Positions 26,114-34,518 of a DNA stretch of 64,000 bases are shown here, piece by piece. How positions within the stretch are numbered: the first letter of the stretch is position 1; each line of letters opens with the position of its first letter. Where the stretch lies: the NCBI RefSeq assembly GCF_900111405.1, contig NZ_FOHJ01000001.1, positions 434,001-498,000 of the forward strand, written 5' to 3'. The position numbers were made by a program, and so were the translations under genes. The notes under the pieces are model-generated. The model had not been told where the DNA came from, searched no databases, and saw nothing but the letters and a program-made list of their open reading frames with translations. This DNA is from Salinibacillus kushneri (GTDB lineage Bacteria > Bacillota > Bacilli > Bacillales > Alkalibacillaceae).

Positions 26114-27484
26114 TTAAACAAAGAAACTTATTATCAAACTTACTAAAAAGCCTACTAACGCAACAATCGTACTCATCGCTGTCCACGATTTAAGCGTATC
26201 TGCTACACTCATTCCAAAATAACGGTTAACCATCCAGAATCCAGAATCATTAACATGGGAAGCAATGGTTGAACCTGAAGCAACCGCTATTACTAGTACT
26301 CCCATGAACGGTTCACTAACGGACATTGTACTTACAATTGGGCCAACGATACTGGAAGTGGTAACCATTGCCACAGTTACTGAACCAATAGAAATCCTTA
26401 GTAGTGCTGCTGTTAGGAAGGCAAATACAACGATTGGAAGATCTACTTGCTGCATTGTATTTGCTAGCACATCACCTATACCAGAAGCAACAAGTACTTC
26501 TCCAAATATTCCACCAGCACCAGTGATTAGAATAATGATTCCTGCAGGTTCAAGTGATTTTGTTGTTATTTGCTGAATTTCATCTCTCGTATAGCCTCTC
26601 TTAGTACCCAAAATATAGAATGTTAACAATGTGGTAATGGTTAAGGCTATGTATGGATCCCCAATAAAGGTTAATATCGTTCTAATTGTTGAACCTTCAT
26701 CAAATATAAATGGCGAAACGGTATTAAATAAGATCAAAACTAAAGGTAATAATATAAGGGATAAAACGGTTCCAAATCCCGGCAGCTCTTTTTGATTTTC
26801 CGTTGATGGTTCTAATTCAGCTAGTGCCGCAGCTTGTTCATCCATCATTTCGGGAACATTTATATGAATTCTTTTCGAAATAAATTTACCAAAAAGAGGA
26901 CCTGCCAAAATCATAGCTGGTATACCAGCTATTAATCCGAATAAGATAACCCAACCTATATCAGCTTCTAAAACGGACGCTGCCGCAATTGGCCCTGGTG
27001 TAGGTGGAACCATACCATGCGTAACAAGAAGTCCAGCTAACAATGGAATTCCGTAGAATAATAGCGATTTTTTTGACTTATTAGCTAATGTATATAAAAT
27101 AGGAACAAGAATAACAAGTGCTACATCAAGAAATACTGGAACAGAAATAATCAAACCAGCTACACCAAGTGCCCAAGGTGATTTCTTTTCACCAAATTTG
27201 TTAAGCATCGTTAAAGCTAACTGTTCAGCACCTCCTGAAACCCTGAGCATTTCACCAAACATAGCACCTAAACCAATGACAATAGCAATAAATGCAACTG
27301 TGTCTCCCATACCCTTTTCAAAAGTAGCTATAATTTCTTGTGGAGACATTCCAACGCCGAGTCCAAGCAGTATACTTACCAAAATAAGAGCTACAAAAGC
27401 CTGCAGTTTTGTTCTCATAACAAGGAGTAAGAGCAAACCAACAGCTAGTGCAGCGGCAATGATTAGCCAAACTGCAGAATCCAT
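26114..27484 (-). CDS. GntP-family permease
   Basis: The 456-aa polytopic carrier of the gluconate:H+ symporter family starts after AAGGAGGAA. Conserved GntP stretches are GLGAMFGEMLRVSGGAEQLA, LVTHGMVPPTPGPIAAA, ITGAGGIFGEVLVASGIGDVL and SGSTIASHVNDSGFWMVNRYFGM. GntP proteins import sugar acids such as gluconate, and in related clusters erythronate or threonate. This points to a sugar acid rather than a polyol as the imported substrate of the cluster. Confidence 0.95.
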   Translation of the reverse strand: MDSAVWLIIAAALAVGLLLLLVMRTKLQAFVALILVSILLGLGVGMSPQEIIATFEKGMGDTVAFIAIVIGLGAMFGEMLRVSGGAEQLALTMLNKFGEKKSPWALGVAGLIISVPVFLDVALVILVPILYTLANKSKKSLLFYGIPLLAGLLVTHGMVPPTPGPIAAASVLEADIGWVILFGLIAGIPAMILAGPLFGKFISKRIHINVPEMMDEQAAALAELEPSTENQKELPGFGTVLSLILLPLVLILFNTVSPFIFDEGSTIRTILTFIGDPYIALTITTLLTFYILGTKRGYTRDEIQQITTKSLEPAGIIILITGAGGIFGEVLVASGIGDVLANTMQQVDLPIVVFAFLTAALLRISIGSVTVAMVTTSSIVGPIVSTMSVSEPFMGVLVIAVASGSTIASHVNDSGFWMVNRYFGMSVADTLKSWTAMSTIVALVGFLVSLIISFFV

Positions 27485-27702
27485 CTTATTCCTCCTTCAT
27501 TTTTACATAATATTCTTAAAACTTATAGTAAACTCTGGTTATTAGAATTATGTTTTTTCTTTTTTGAAAGACTAATTCGTAAAAGAGGAAAGGAATAGAT
27601 TATAAGATTTTGTTGATAGAATTATTGAACTCTCCTCCAGCTCTATTCCGCTTCTCCCCTTAATACTCATTAGTCATAAATACTTTTTAAAATTTCTCTT
27701 AA

Positions 27703-28665
27703 TTATCTGTAGGTAACTTCCTTTGTTTCTTCCATGTCTTTCTTTATCCAGTGAATAAGTTCTTTCTCACGCTCATGCTCCATTTTAGCTGTCTGCTCAG
27801 GTGACCAACCATAAAATCCTTTACCCGTTTTCGGACCGTAATGACCATTTTCAACTAATTTGTCCATCGTTGGGAAAATATCCTTTTTATCACTTAAGTC
27901 CTGGAAAAGGTATGATGTAATGGAAGAATTTGTGTCTAAGCCTCCCATATCCATCGTCATAAATGGCCCTGTCACACCAAAACGACGGCCAAGACTATAA
28001 CGAATAGCGGCATCAATATCTTCCATGGAGGCGATTTCATTTTCAAGGATATATTGAGCTTCTCTAAAAATAGCGTACTGTAAGCGGTTACCAACCTGAC
28101 CTAATACATCCTTTTTAACAAAAATTGGTTTTTTATTCATAGATTCAAGCAATGTAAATGCACGCTCTATTGTTTCATCCGATGTATGATCACCACGTAC
28201 AACTTCTACTAACGGCATTAAGTGAGCAGGAAGCCAAAAATGTGTTACAACAGTACGACTGGGATTGTTTGTATGTCTAGCAATTTCAGTTGCACTAAGT
28301 CCAGATGTATTACTGGCAAGAATTGTGCTTTCATCACAAATTTCATCTATTTGTTTAAAGAAGTTTTGCTTTAATTCCAGATTTTCCGGAATGGCTTCAA
28401 TTACGAATGTGGCTTCCGAAACACAATCTTCTAATGAGTCAGTATAGGTGATTGCCTTTTTAATTTGTGCTTTTTTATTCTCATCAAAGATGTCATAATC
28501 TACTAAGACATCCAGTTTCGCTTCCACTCCAACTTTAGCTCGCTCTATATCCGTTTCGTCTGTCCCCCATACTTTTACGTCAATTCCAGCCCAGGCAGCG
28601 GTTAAAGCAATAGAGTGTCCCATGATTCCTGAACCTGCGATAGATAGCTTTTCCTGATTAGACAT
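27703..28665 (-). CDS. 3-hydroxyacyl-CoA-dehydrogenase-fold oxidoreductase (CRYL1 / L-gulonate 3-dehydrogenase-like)
   Basis: The 320-aa protein starts at the ATG after GAGAGGGG. The NAD loop is IAGSGIMGHSIA, then ILASNTSGLSATEIA, VVTHFWLPAHLMPLVEVVRG and GRRFGVTGPFMTMDMGGLD, ending GPKTGKGFYGW. The usual HFFNP of acyl-CoA dehydrogenases is HFWLP here, so a non-CoA 3-hydroxyacid substrate is likely, as for L-gulonate or carnitine dehydrogenases. Oxidation at C3 of a sugar acid gives a beta-ketoacid that loses CO2 to a ketose, which fits the ketose kinases nearby. It is first in the transcript leading to GntP and is preceded by a promoter with a candidate DeoR site. Confidence 0.85.
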   Translation of the reverse strand: MSNQEKLSIAGSGIMGHSIALTAAWAGIDVKVWGTDETDIERAKVGVEAKLDVLVDYDIFDENKKAQIKKAITYTDSLEDCVSEATFVIEAIPENLELKQNFFKQIDEICDESTILASNTSGLSATEIARHTNNPSRTVVTHFWLPAHLMPLVEVVRGDHTSDETIERAFTLLESMNKKPIFVKKDVLGQVGNRLQYAIFREAQYILENEIASMEDIDAAIRYSLGRRFGVTGPFMTMDMGGLDTNSSITSYLFQDLSDKKDIFPTMDKLVENGHYGPKTGKGFYGWSPEQTAKMEHEREKELIHWIKKDMEETKEVTYR

Positions 28666-28740
28666 TATTTTAGCCCCTCTCAATTAAATTTTTATACTCC
28701 ATAGAATACTCACTTCATTGAATGAACTTTTGTGATTTGT

Positions 28741-28796
28741 AATCGTTTTCTTTTATCTTTATGGGTTCATATTATCATTTATTTTCATAATGTCAA
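28741..28796 (-). promoter_or_regulatory. Promoter and candidate operator of the CRYL1-like/GntP transcript
   Basis: Minus strand: TTGACA (28791-28796), 16-bp spacer, TAATAT (28769-28774). GAAAACGAT (28742-28750) lies about where transcription starts, a position suited to repression. A second AAACGAAAA is at 28840-28848. Confidence 0.65.
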
Positions 28797-28919
28797 TATA
28801 AATCATTGTTTTTAACTGTTTTAAATTCAAATATATTTTAAACGAAAACAAACAATAACAATTAAAAATATGACTGTTAGATATATCAAAAAAGAGCTCA
28901 TGTATATTTTAACAGGACA

Positions 28920-28958
28920 GGACACGAAACCAGACGAATACCTCTTCGTTTCGTGTCC
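28920..28958 (-). terminator. Hairpin after the transketolase gene
   Basis: GGACACGAAAC and GTTTCGTGTCC form a perfect 11-bp stem with a 17-nt loop, 15 nt after the transketolase stop. No clear T-run follows on the minus strand, so termination may be weak. Confidence 0.5.
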
Positions 28959-28973
28959 TTTATGCATGTTGTG

Positions 28974-30992
28974 TTAGTTTAATAAACTTTCAACATGTTC
29001 CATTACATTTTCTACGGTAAATCCATATTTTTCGATCAAGGTGTCGCCATTTCCCGATGCACCAAAGGTATTTATTCCCAAAACTTTCCCTCCATCTCCT
29101 ACAAAACGATCCCATCCAAATGGAGAGGCCATTTCAATGGCTAGGCGTGCTTTAACATTTGGTAGGATGACAGAGTCTTGATATTCCTTACTTTGTTTTT
29201 CAAACCGATCCCAGGATGGCATACTAATAACACGAACATCGATATTGTTCTCTTTTAACTCCTGTTGCGCCTTTACTGCTAATTGCACTTCAGAACCTGT
29301 GGCAAGAATTTGGGCATCTGGTACTTGCTTTTCTGCATCACTAACAACATAGGCTCCTTTTTTGACACCTTCATAAGCATTTTCTTTAGTGCTTTCCAGA
29401 GTTGGAAGCTTTTGTCTGGTTAAAACCAATGCTGTTGGTGTATCCTTTGATTCCATCGCTAATTTCCAAGCTGCCTGCGTTTCATTACCATCAGCTGGGC
29501 GAATGAGTGATACACCTGGCATTGCGCGATACGAAGCCAGATGTTCTACAGGTTCATGGGTTGGGCCATCTTCCCCTACAGCAATAGAGTCATGCGTCCA
29601 CACATACGTAACCGGTAATTTCATGAGTGCAGAAAGTCTTACTGCGGGACGTAAATAATCACTAAAAACAAAGAACGTTCCACCAAACACCTTTAATCCT
29701 CCGTGCAAAGCCATCCCATTTAAAGCTGCTGCCATGGCAAATTCCCGTACACCAAACCATATATTCTTACCGGCAAAGTTGTCTTTTGAAAAATCACTCT
29801 GTCCTTTAATGGTCGTTTTATTTGATCCAGCCAGATCAGCACTGCCACCAAAAATATTTGGTATCGTCTTCGTCAGTGCATTGATTACCTCTCCAGAAGA
29901 GGCACGTGTGGCCAGTGAGTCACTGCCTGGTTCATAAACAGGTAGATTCTCATCCCAATTATCGGGTAATACATCGTCTATGGCCGCTTGTAATTGCTTA
30001 CCTTCTTCAGGATAGACTTTTTTATAATCCTCAACTAATTGATTCCATTCAGCCTCCTCCTGTTCACCCTTACTCACGACCTTCTCATTAAAATCATTAT
30101 AAACTTCCTCAGGTACATAGAAGTTTTCATGTGTCCAGTCGTAATTCTCTTTTGTCAATTTCACTTCATCTTCACCAAGCGGCGCACCGTGTGAAGCAGA
30201 GGATCCGGATTTATTAGGAGAACCATAGCCAATAACGGTTTTCACCTCAATGAATGTAGGTTGATCTGTATTATGTTTGGCTTGCTTAAGGGCTTCTTGT
30301 ATATCACTTAAATGATTCCCATCTTCTACACGTAAAACCTGCCATCCATAGGAGCGAAAGCGGTCCCCAACGTTTTCAGAGAATGATCTGTTCAAATCTC
30401 CGTCAAGCGAGATATCATTCGAATCATAAAGGACCACTAATTTCCCTAAACCTAAATGTCCTGCCAGTGATGCGGTTTCATGGGAAATCCCCTCCATCAA
30501 ATCCCCATCACCTACCAGGGCAAATGTGTAATGATCTACTACGTTAAACTTTTCTTTATTATAGATTGTCCCTAAATGAGCTTCTGCCATTGCCATTCCA
30601 ACCGCAGTAGCGATCCCTTGACCAAGGGGGCCTGTTGTCGTTTCTACACCATCCGTATGATGAACTTCAGGATGTCCCGGTGTTCTGGAACCCCATTGAC
30701 GGAAGTTTTTTAAATCCTCCATCGTTACATCATAGCCTGATAAATGAAGTAAACTGTATAATAGCATTGATCCATGACCCGCAGACAGCACAAAACGGTC
30801 ACGATTAAACCATTTGGAATGCTTTGGATTATGACTCATAAAATCTGTCCATAGCTTATAAGCCATTGGTGCTGCACCCATGGGTAAACCTGGATGCCCT
30901 GAATTAGCCTTCTCAATGGCATCAATGGATAAGGTACGAATTGTATTTATGGATAATTGTTCAATAGATGCAGTTGTGGTAGTGCTGGTCAT
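28974..30992 (-). CDS. tkt: Transketolase
   Basis: The 672-aa complete transketolase moves two-carbon ketol units with thiamine diphosphate. Key parts are [36 protein letters not shown], the cofactor-binding GDGDLMEG-N motif, and the C-terminal [22 protein letters not shown]. Erythrose-4-phosphate and other sugar phosphates are substrates. Presence of a dedicated copy in this cluster, with transaldolase and GlpX, implies that the pathway delivers an intermediate of the non-oxidative pentose phosphate route. Confidence 0.97.
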   Translation of the reverse strand: MTSTTTTASIEQLSINTIRTLSIDAIEKANSGHPGLPMGAAPMAYKLWTDFMSHNPKHSKWFNRDRFVLSAGHGSMLLYSLLHLSGYDVTMEDLKNFRQWGSRTPGHPEVHHTDGVETTTGPLGQGIATAVGMAMAEAHLGTIYNKEKFNVVDHYTFALVGDGDLMEGISHETASLAGHLGLGKLVVLYDSNDISLDGDLNRSFSENVGDRFRSYGWQVLRVEDGNHLSDIQEALKQAKHNTDQPTFIEVKTVIGYGSPNKSGSSASHGAPLGEDEVKLTKENYDWTHENFYVPEEVYNDFNEKVVSKGEQEEAEWNQLVEDYKKVYPEEGKQLQAAIDDVLPDNWDENLPVYEPGSDSLATRASSGEVINALTKTIPNIFGGSADLAGSNKTTIKGQSDFSKDNFAGKNIWFGVREFAMAAALNGMALHGGLKVFGGTFFVFSDYLRPAVRLSALMKLPVTYVWTHDSIAVGEDGPTHEPVEHLASYRAMPGVSLIRPADGNETQAAWKLAMESKDTPTALVLTRQKLPTLESTKENAYEGVKKGAYVVSDAEKQVPDAQILATGSEVQLAVKAQQELKENNIDVRVISMPSWDRFEKQSKEYQDSVILPNVKARLAIEMASPFGWDRFVGDGGKVLGINTFGASGNGDTLIEKYGFTVENVMEHVESLLN

Positions 30993-31110
30993 TGCTCCTC
31001 ATCCCCTCTCTTATATGATGTAGGAAATTACCTTTAATAGAAATTACCGGGACCGGGAGAATTCAAATGCTCTGCCAAATCTCCTTTAGTACTAATAGAT
31101 TGGCGAAGCT

Positions 31111-31755
31111 TTACTTTGGAACTTTCTCCCAATCTGCCAAGAATTTTTCAATACCATTGTCTGTTAATGGATGTTTCCATAGTTTTGGTAATAGTGATCC
31201 TGGTATAGTCGCAATATCTGCACCGGCTCTTGCCGCCTTTTCGAGATGCCCAATCGTTCTCACACTTGCTGTAATAATTTTCGCATCATAGTTATAGTTT
31301 TTTAAAACGACTTTAAGATTTTGAATAAGTTCAATTCCATCTTCCCCGATATCATCAACCCTTCCAACAAATGGGCTAACATAGGTTGCACCAGCTTTTG
31401 CCGCCATCAATCCTTGAGCTACAGAGAAAACCAATGTAACATTAGTCTTAATTCCTTCTCCAGATAAAATATTAACGGCTTCCAAACCTTCTTCTGTCAT
31501 GGGTATCTTTACAACAACATTGGGTGCCCACGTTGCAATATCTCTTGCTTCCTCCACCATTTCATCTACTGTTTGACCAATCACTTCAGCACTTACTGGG
31601 CCATCTACAATGCTACAAATCTCTTTTATGGTTTCTTTAAAATCTTTATTTTCCTTAGCAATGATAGAAGGATTTGTCGTTATTCCATCCACTAGACCTA
31701 GTCTATTAATTCTCTTAATCTCTTCAACATTGGCTGTATCTAAGTAAAAATCCAT
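31111..31755 (-). CDS. tal: Short-type transaldolase (TalC/Fsa-like)
   Basis: The 214-aa single-domain class I aldolase has [24 protein letters not shown] and [15 protein letters not shown], whose Lys forms the Schiff base, and [10 protein letters not shown]. It transfers a dihydroxyacetone unit between sugar phosphates, for example onto erythrose-4-phosphate. It lies 12 nt from glpX, so both belong to the rpiB-glpX-tal transcript. It could alternatively act as fructose-6-phosphate aldolase. Confidence 0.93.
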   Translation of the reverse strand: MDFYLDTANVEEIKRINRLGLVDGITTNPSIIAKENKDFKETIKEICSIVDGPVSAEVIGQTVDEMVEEARDIATWAPNVVVKIPMTEEGLEAVNILSGEGIKTNVTLVFSVAQGLMAAKAGATYVSPFVGRVDDIGEDGIELIQNLKVVLKNYNYDAKIITASVRTIGHLEKAARAGADIATIPGSLLPKLWKHPLTDNGIEKFLADWEKVPK

Positions 31756-31767
31756 AAATAAAACCTC

Positions 31768-32727
31768 CTATTCTAAAGTTTTAACTGTTTGTGACAGGGG
31801 AGATGTGCATTTTACGTATCTTATCTTTTTTTCGTTGCCATTTATTAATGCCGAATGAGTGATGTAGTTGTTATCATCCGTTTTAATCCCATCCACAAGC
31901 AGATTGTTTGTTATACCTGTTGCCACAAATAAGCAATCATCTGTACTGACTAATTGATTATGATGTAAAATAGCGTTAGGATTATTTATCCCCATTTCCT
32001 TACATCTGATAAACTCATTATCATTTTGTGGCATTAGTTTCGCTTGCATTTCTCCACCCAAACAGCGAACCGCAACGGCCCCTAAGACTCCTTCAGGTGC
32101 ACCGCCAATCCCAAGAAATAAATCAATATCCAGGGTTTCAATACATGTAGATGTGCTATAAATAACATCCCCATCATGAAACAAATGAACCTTTGCACCT
32201 GTATTTCGGATTCTATCAATGATATCATGATGTCTTGATCGATCTTGTATAAGAACATTTAACTCTGAAATCGCTTTCTTGTTAGCTTTGGCAACTGCAG
32301 CTATGTTCTCTTCTATTGGCTCGTTTAAATCAATTTTCCCTTTCGCTCTTGGGCCTACTGCTAGTTTTTTCATGTACATATCTGGGGCATATAATAATGT
32401 TCCTTTAGGAGCTGCTGCTATGACGGCTATCGCATTACTTTGGCCGTTTACTGTAGGGGTCGTTCCCTCAATGGGATCTACTGCGATATCGACTTTATGT
32501 GATCCACCAGCTCCCACCCTCTCTCCAATGTAGAGCATCGGTGCCTCATCAATCTCCCCTTCTCCAATGACAACAGTAGCCTCCATCTTCATGTTGTTTA
32601 ATGCTTCGCGCATAGCGTCAGTAGCAGCCCCATCAGCTGCTATTTTATTACCACTGCCAATCCATGGCATTGATGCTATTGCAGCTGACTCTGTTACTCT
32701 TAGAAAATCTAATATCAAATTTTGCAT
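31768..32727 (-). CDS. glpX: Class II fructose-1,6-/sedoheptulose-1,7-bisphosphatase
   Basis: The 319-aa GlpX protein shows GEGEIDEAPMLYIGERVG and DIAVDPIEGTTPTVNGQ, carrying the metal- and phosphate-binding residues, and FLGIGGAPEGVLGAVA. It removes the 1-phosphate from fructose- or sedoheptulose-bisphosphate. In a tetrose pathway it would make hexose or heptulose monophosphates from condensed erythrose-4-phosphate. It lies 27 nt downstream of rpiB. Confidence 0.95.
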   Translation of the reverse strand: MQNLILDFLRVTESAAIASMPWIGSGNKIAADGAATDAMREALNNMKMEATVVIGEGEIDEAPMLYIGERVGAGGSHKVDIAVDPIEGTTPTVNGQSNAIAVIAAAPKGTLLYAPDMYMKKLAVGPRAKGKIDLNEPIEENIAAVAKANKKAISELNVLIQDRSRHHDIIDRIRNTGAKVHLFHDGDVIYSTSTCIETLDIDLFLGIGGAPEGVLGAVAVRCLGGEMQAKLMPQNDNEFIRCKEMGINNPNAILHHNQLVSTDDCLFVATGITNNLLVDGIKTDDNNYITHSALINGNEKKIRYVKCTSPLSQTVKTLE

Positions 32728-32754
32728 CAGGCACGCTCCTTTTAAGTTAACCTC

Positions 32755-33246
32755 TCAGTTAACACTACAATTACTGCCCTTAACTGCCTCTTTGTAATTT
32801 TGATTAACAAATTCTTGTTCTTTTTCTACAATTTTATCTACTTTACGTTTTGATCCTTCTGCCCATGCAACATTTAAATAAGCATCCACTACTTTTTTCG
32901 CAACTTCTGATCCAATAATTTGCGAACCCATTGTAAGAATTTGTGCATTATTGCTTAGTTGTGCACGTTCAGCTGAATAGATATCATGAGCAAGCGCCGC
33001 ACGAATTCCAGGGTATTTGTTCGCTGTAATACATACACCAATACCTGTGCCGCACATCAAAATGGCACGGTCTACTTTTCCTTCAGTAACAGCCTGGGAT
33101 ACTTCAAACGCCACATCAGGGTAATCTACTGCATCAGAAGTGTGACATCCATAATCCACTACCTCATGCTCTGTATTAACTAAATGTTCCTTTATGGTTT
33201 CCTTTAATTCAAATGCATTGTGGTCACTGCCAATTGCCAGTTTCAT
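32755..33246 (-). CDS. rpiB: RpiB-family sugar-phosphate isomerase (possible DerI/EryI role)
   Basis: The 163-aa protein starts after GGGAAGGGAG. SDHNAFELKE and ILMCGTGIGVCITANKYPGIRAALAHD carry the phosphate-binding and catalytic residues (Cys in MCGTG). Family members isomerise ribose-5-phosphate/ribulose-5-phosphate, allose-6-phosphate, galactose-6-phosphate or D-erythrulose-4-phosphate (EryI/DerI). The last reaction gives D-erythrose-4-phosphate and fits the LerI-like TPI and DhaKL in the same cluster. It is the first gene of its transcript, divergent from the deoR-type gene. Confidence 0.92.
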   Translation of the reverse strand: MKLAIGSDHNAFELKETIKEHLVNTEHEVVDYGCHTSDAVDYPDVAFEVSQAVTEGKVDRAILMCGTGIGVCITANKYPGIRAALAHDIYSAERAQLSNNAQILTMGSQIIGSEVAKKVVDAYLNVAWAEGSKRKVDKIVEKEQEFVNQNYKEAVKGSNCSVN

Positions 33247-33296
33247 AAAAATTTCTCCCTTCCCTTTTTGTAATATACAAATTCATTTACATTCTC

Positions 33297-33364
33297 ATTT
33301 TATTATAATCTTTCGTTTATTTCAATCATTTATGCTCATTTGATTTCGTTTTAAAAATAAACGA
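33297..33364 (-). promoter_or_regulatory. rpiB promoter with DeoR-type operators
   Basis: Minus strand: TTGAAA (33320-33325), 17-bp spacer, TAAAAT (33297-33302). TAAACGAAA (33311-33319) fills the spacer. Upstream is the perfect inverted repeat TCGTTT-N7-AAACGA (33346-33364). The position over the promoter suggests repression by the divergent DeoR protein. The remaining 33365-33600 carries the deoR leader, including an inverted repeat TTCCGGT/ACCGGAA (33524-33558). Confidence 0.7.
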
Positions 33365-33600
33365 CAAAATATGAACGTTAATCAGCGTGTATCACTTATA
33401 TATAAGGACATATCTACTATCCATTCCATATATCCATTTAATAAAAATAAAAATCATTTATTCTGTTTATTTTCATTTTTCTTCGTGATATGATAAATTA
33501 GGTAATCATGTCCTATTCGTGTCTTCCGGTTTGACTCTGACTCGGGCCTTTACCGGAAACAAGTTTGTGAAAAATAAAGTTAAATAGCCGAGGTGAGTAT

Positions 33601-34377
33601 ATGGGTAAAATTTTCGCTGAGGAGAGGCGGAATTTAATTCTAACCCAACTCCAAAAAGAAAAACGCTTAACCGTAAAAGAATTAGCTCAATCCTTAAAAG
33701 TATCAGAAGCCACCTTACGTTCAGATTTAAATATAATGGAAGAAGAGGGGTTATTAACGAGAACACACGGGGGAGCGGTGCTTAATGAAAGTATTCCACC
33801 AAAAAATAACTTCTCTGACAGAGCAATGAAAAATATTGAGTCTAAAAAATCTATTACAAATATAGCAATAAATCTGATTTCTTATAAAAGCAGTATTTTA
33901 CTCGACGCTAGTACAACAGCTCTCGAATTAGCCCACAAATTAAAAAGTACAGATATGAGACTTACTGTTGTAACCAACGGATTATCAACAGCTATAGAAT
34001 TAAAAGAGAACCCAAATATAAACGTTATATTAATGGGTGGTATTGCAAGAATGGGATCAATGGCTTTAGAGGGCCCTCTTGGTACTGATATTCTAGATAA
34101 AATTAATATTGATATTATGTTTACATCAGCTAGCGGATTTACAATCGAGGAAGGTCTTACTGATTTTAACGTTTATGAGGTAGAGCTAAAGAAACAAATG
34201 GTTAAAAAGGCAGATAGAGTTGTTGCACTTCTGGATCATTCCAAAATAGGGAGCAGTTCTATTTCAAGTTTTGCAACAACTGAACAGATTGATACGATTA
34301 TTACGGATGAAACGATTTCTGATGAAATGTTAAATGAACTGGATTCTTTTGATGTTGAGGTAATTATAAAAGAATAA
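33601..34377 (+). CDS. DeoR-family transcriptional regulator of the tetrulose-type cluster
   Basis: The 258-aa repressor starts after GAGGTGA. The N-terminal helix-turn-helix is typical of the family (RRNLILTQLQKEKRLTVKEL, AQSLKVSEATLRSDLNIMEEEGLLTRTHGGAV). The C-terminal ribose-isomerase-like sensor follows (ILLDASTTALELAHKL, LMGGIARMGSMALEGP, MFTSASGF). DeoR proteins usually respond to a sugar phosphate of the pathway they control. It diverges from rpiB and probably controls the surrounding transcripts through the TTTCGTTT-like motif. Confidence 0.94.
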   Translation: MGKIFAEERRNLILTQLQKEKRLTVKELAQSLKVSEATLRSDLNIMEEEGLLTRTHGGAVLNESIPPKNNFSDRAMKNIESKKSITNIAINLISYKSSILLDASTTALELAHKLKSTDMRLTVVTNGLSTAIELKENPNINVILMGGIARMGSMALEGPLGTDILDKINIDIMFTSASGFTIEEGLTDFNVYEVELKKQMVKKADRVVALLDHSKIGSSSISSFATTEQIDTIITDETISDEMLNELDSFDVEVIIKE

Positions 34378-34382
34378 AAGCA

Positions 34383-34518
34383 GGTGCCTGTCACCACCCG
34401 AATTTTGTCGAATTGCCCAAAATATTTTGGCCTATCCCCATCATTAAACGGGGATAGGCCTATTTTTAATCCGTGAAACAATCTATGAAACAAGATTTTT
34501 CGGGTGGTGACAGGCACC
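34383..34518. repeat. Composite REP element B (136 bp, inverted pair)
   Basis: Two exact 20-bp cores (34383-34402 minus orientation, 34499-34518 plus) flank a central GGCCTATCCCC/GGGGATAGGCC hairpin. The element fills the whole space between two convergent stop codons: it begins 5 nt after the deoR-type stop and ends directly at the stop of the acyl-CoA ligase gene. It matches element A in length and layout. Confidence 0.93.
34429..34467 (+). terminator. Intrinsic terminator inside REP element B
   Basis: A perfect 11-bp stem (GGCCTATCCCC with GGGGATAGGCC, 10-nt loop) is followed by TATTTTT on the plus strand. The mobile element apparently supplies the terminator of the deoR-type gene. Confidence 0.75.

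Noticed and set aside
33506-33766. Minus-strand frame of 86 codons overlapping the start of the deoR-type gene
   Set aside because: It has no ribosome binding site and lies antisense to a well-supported gene and its leader; chance frame.
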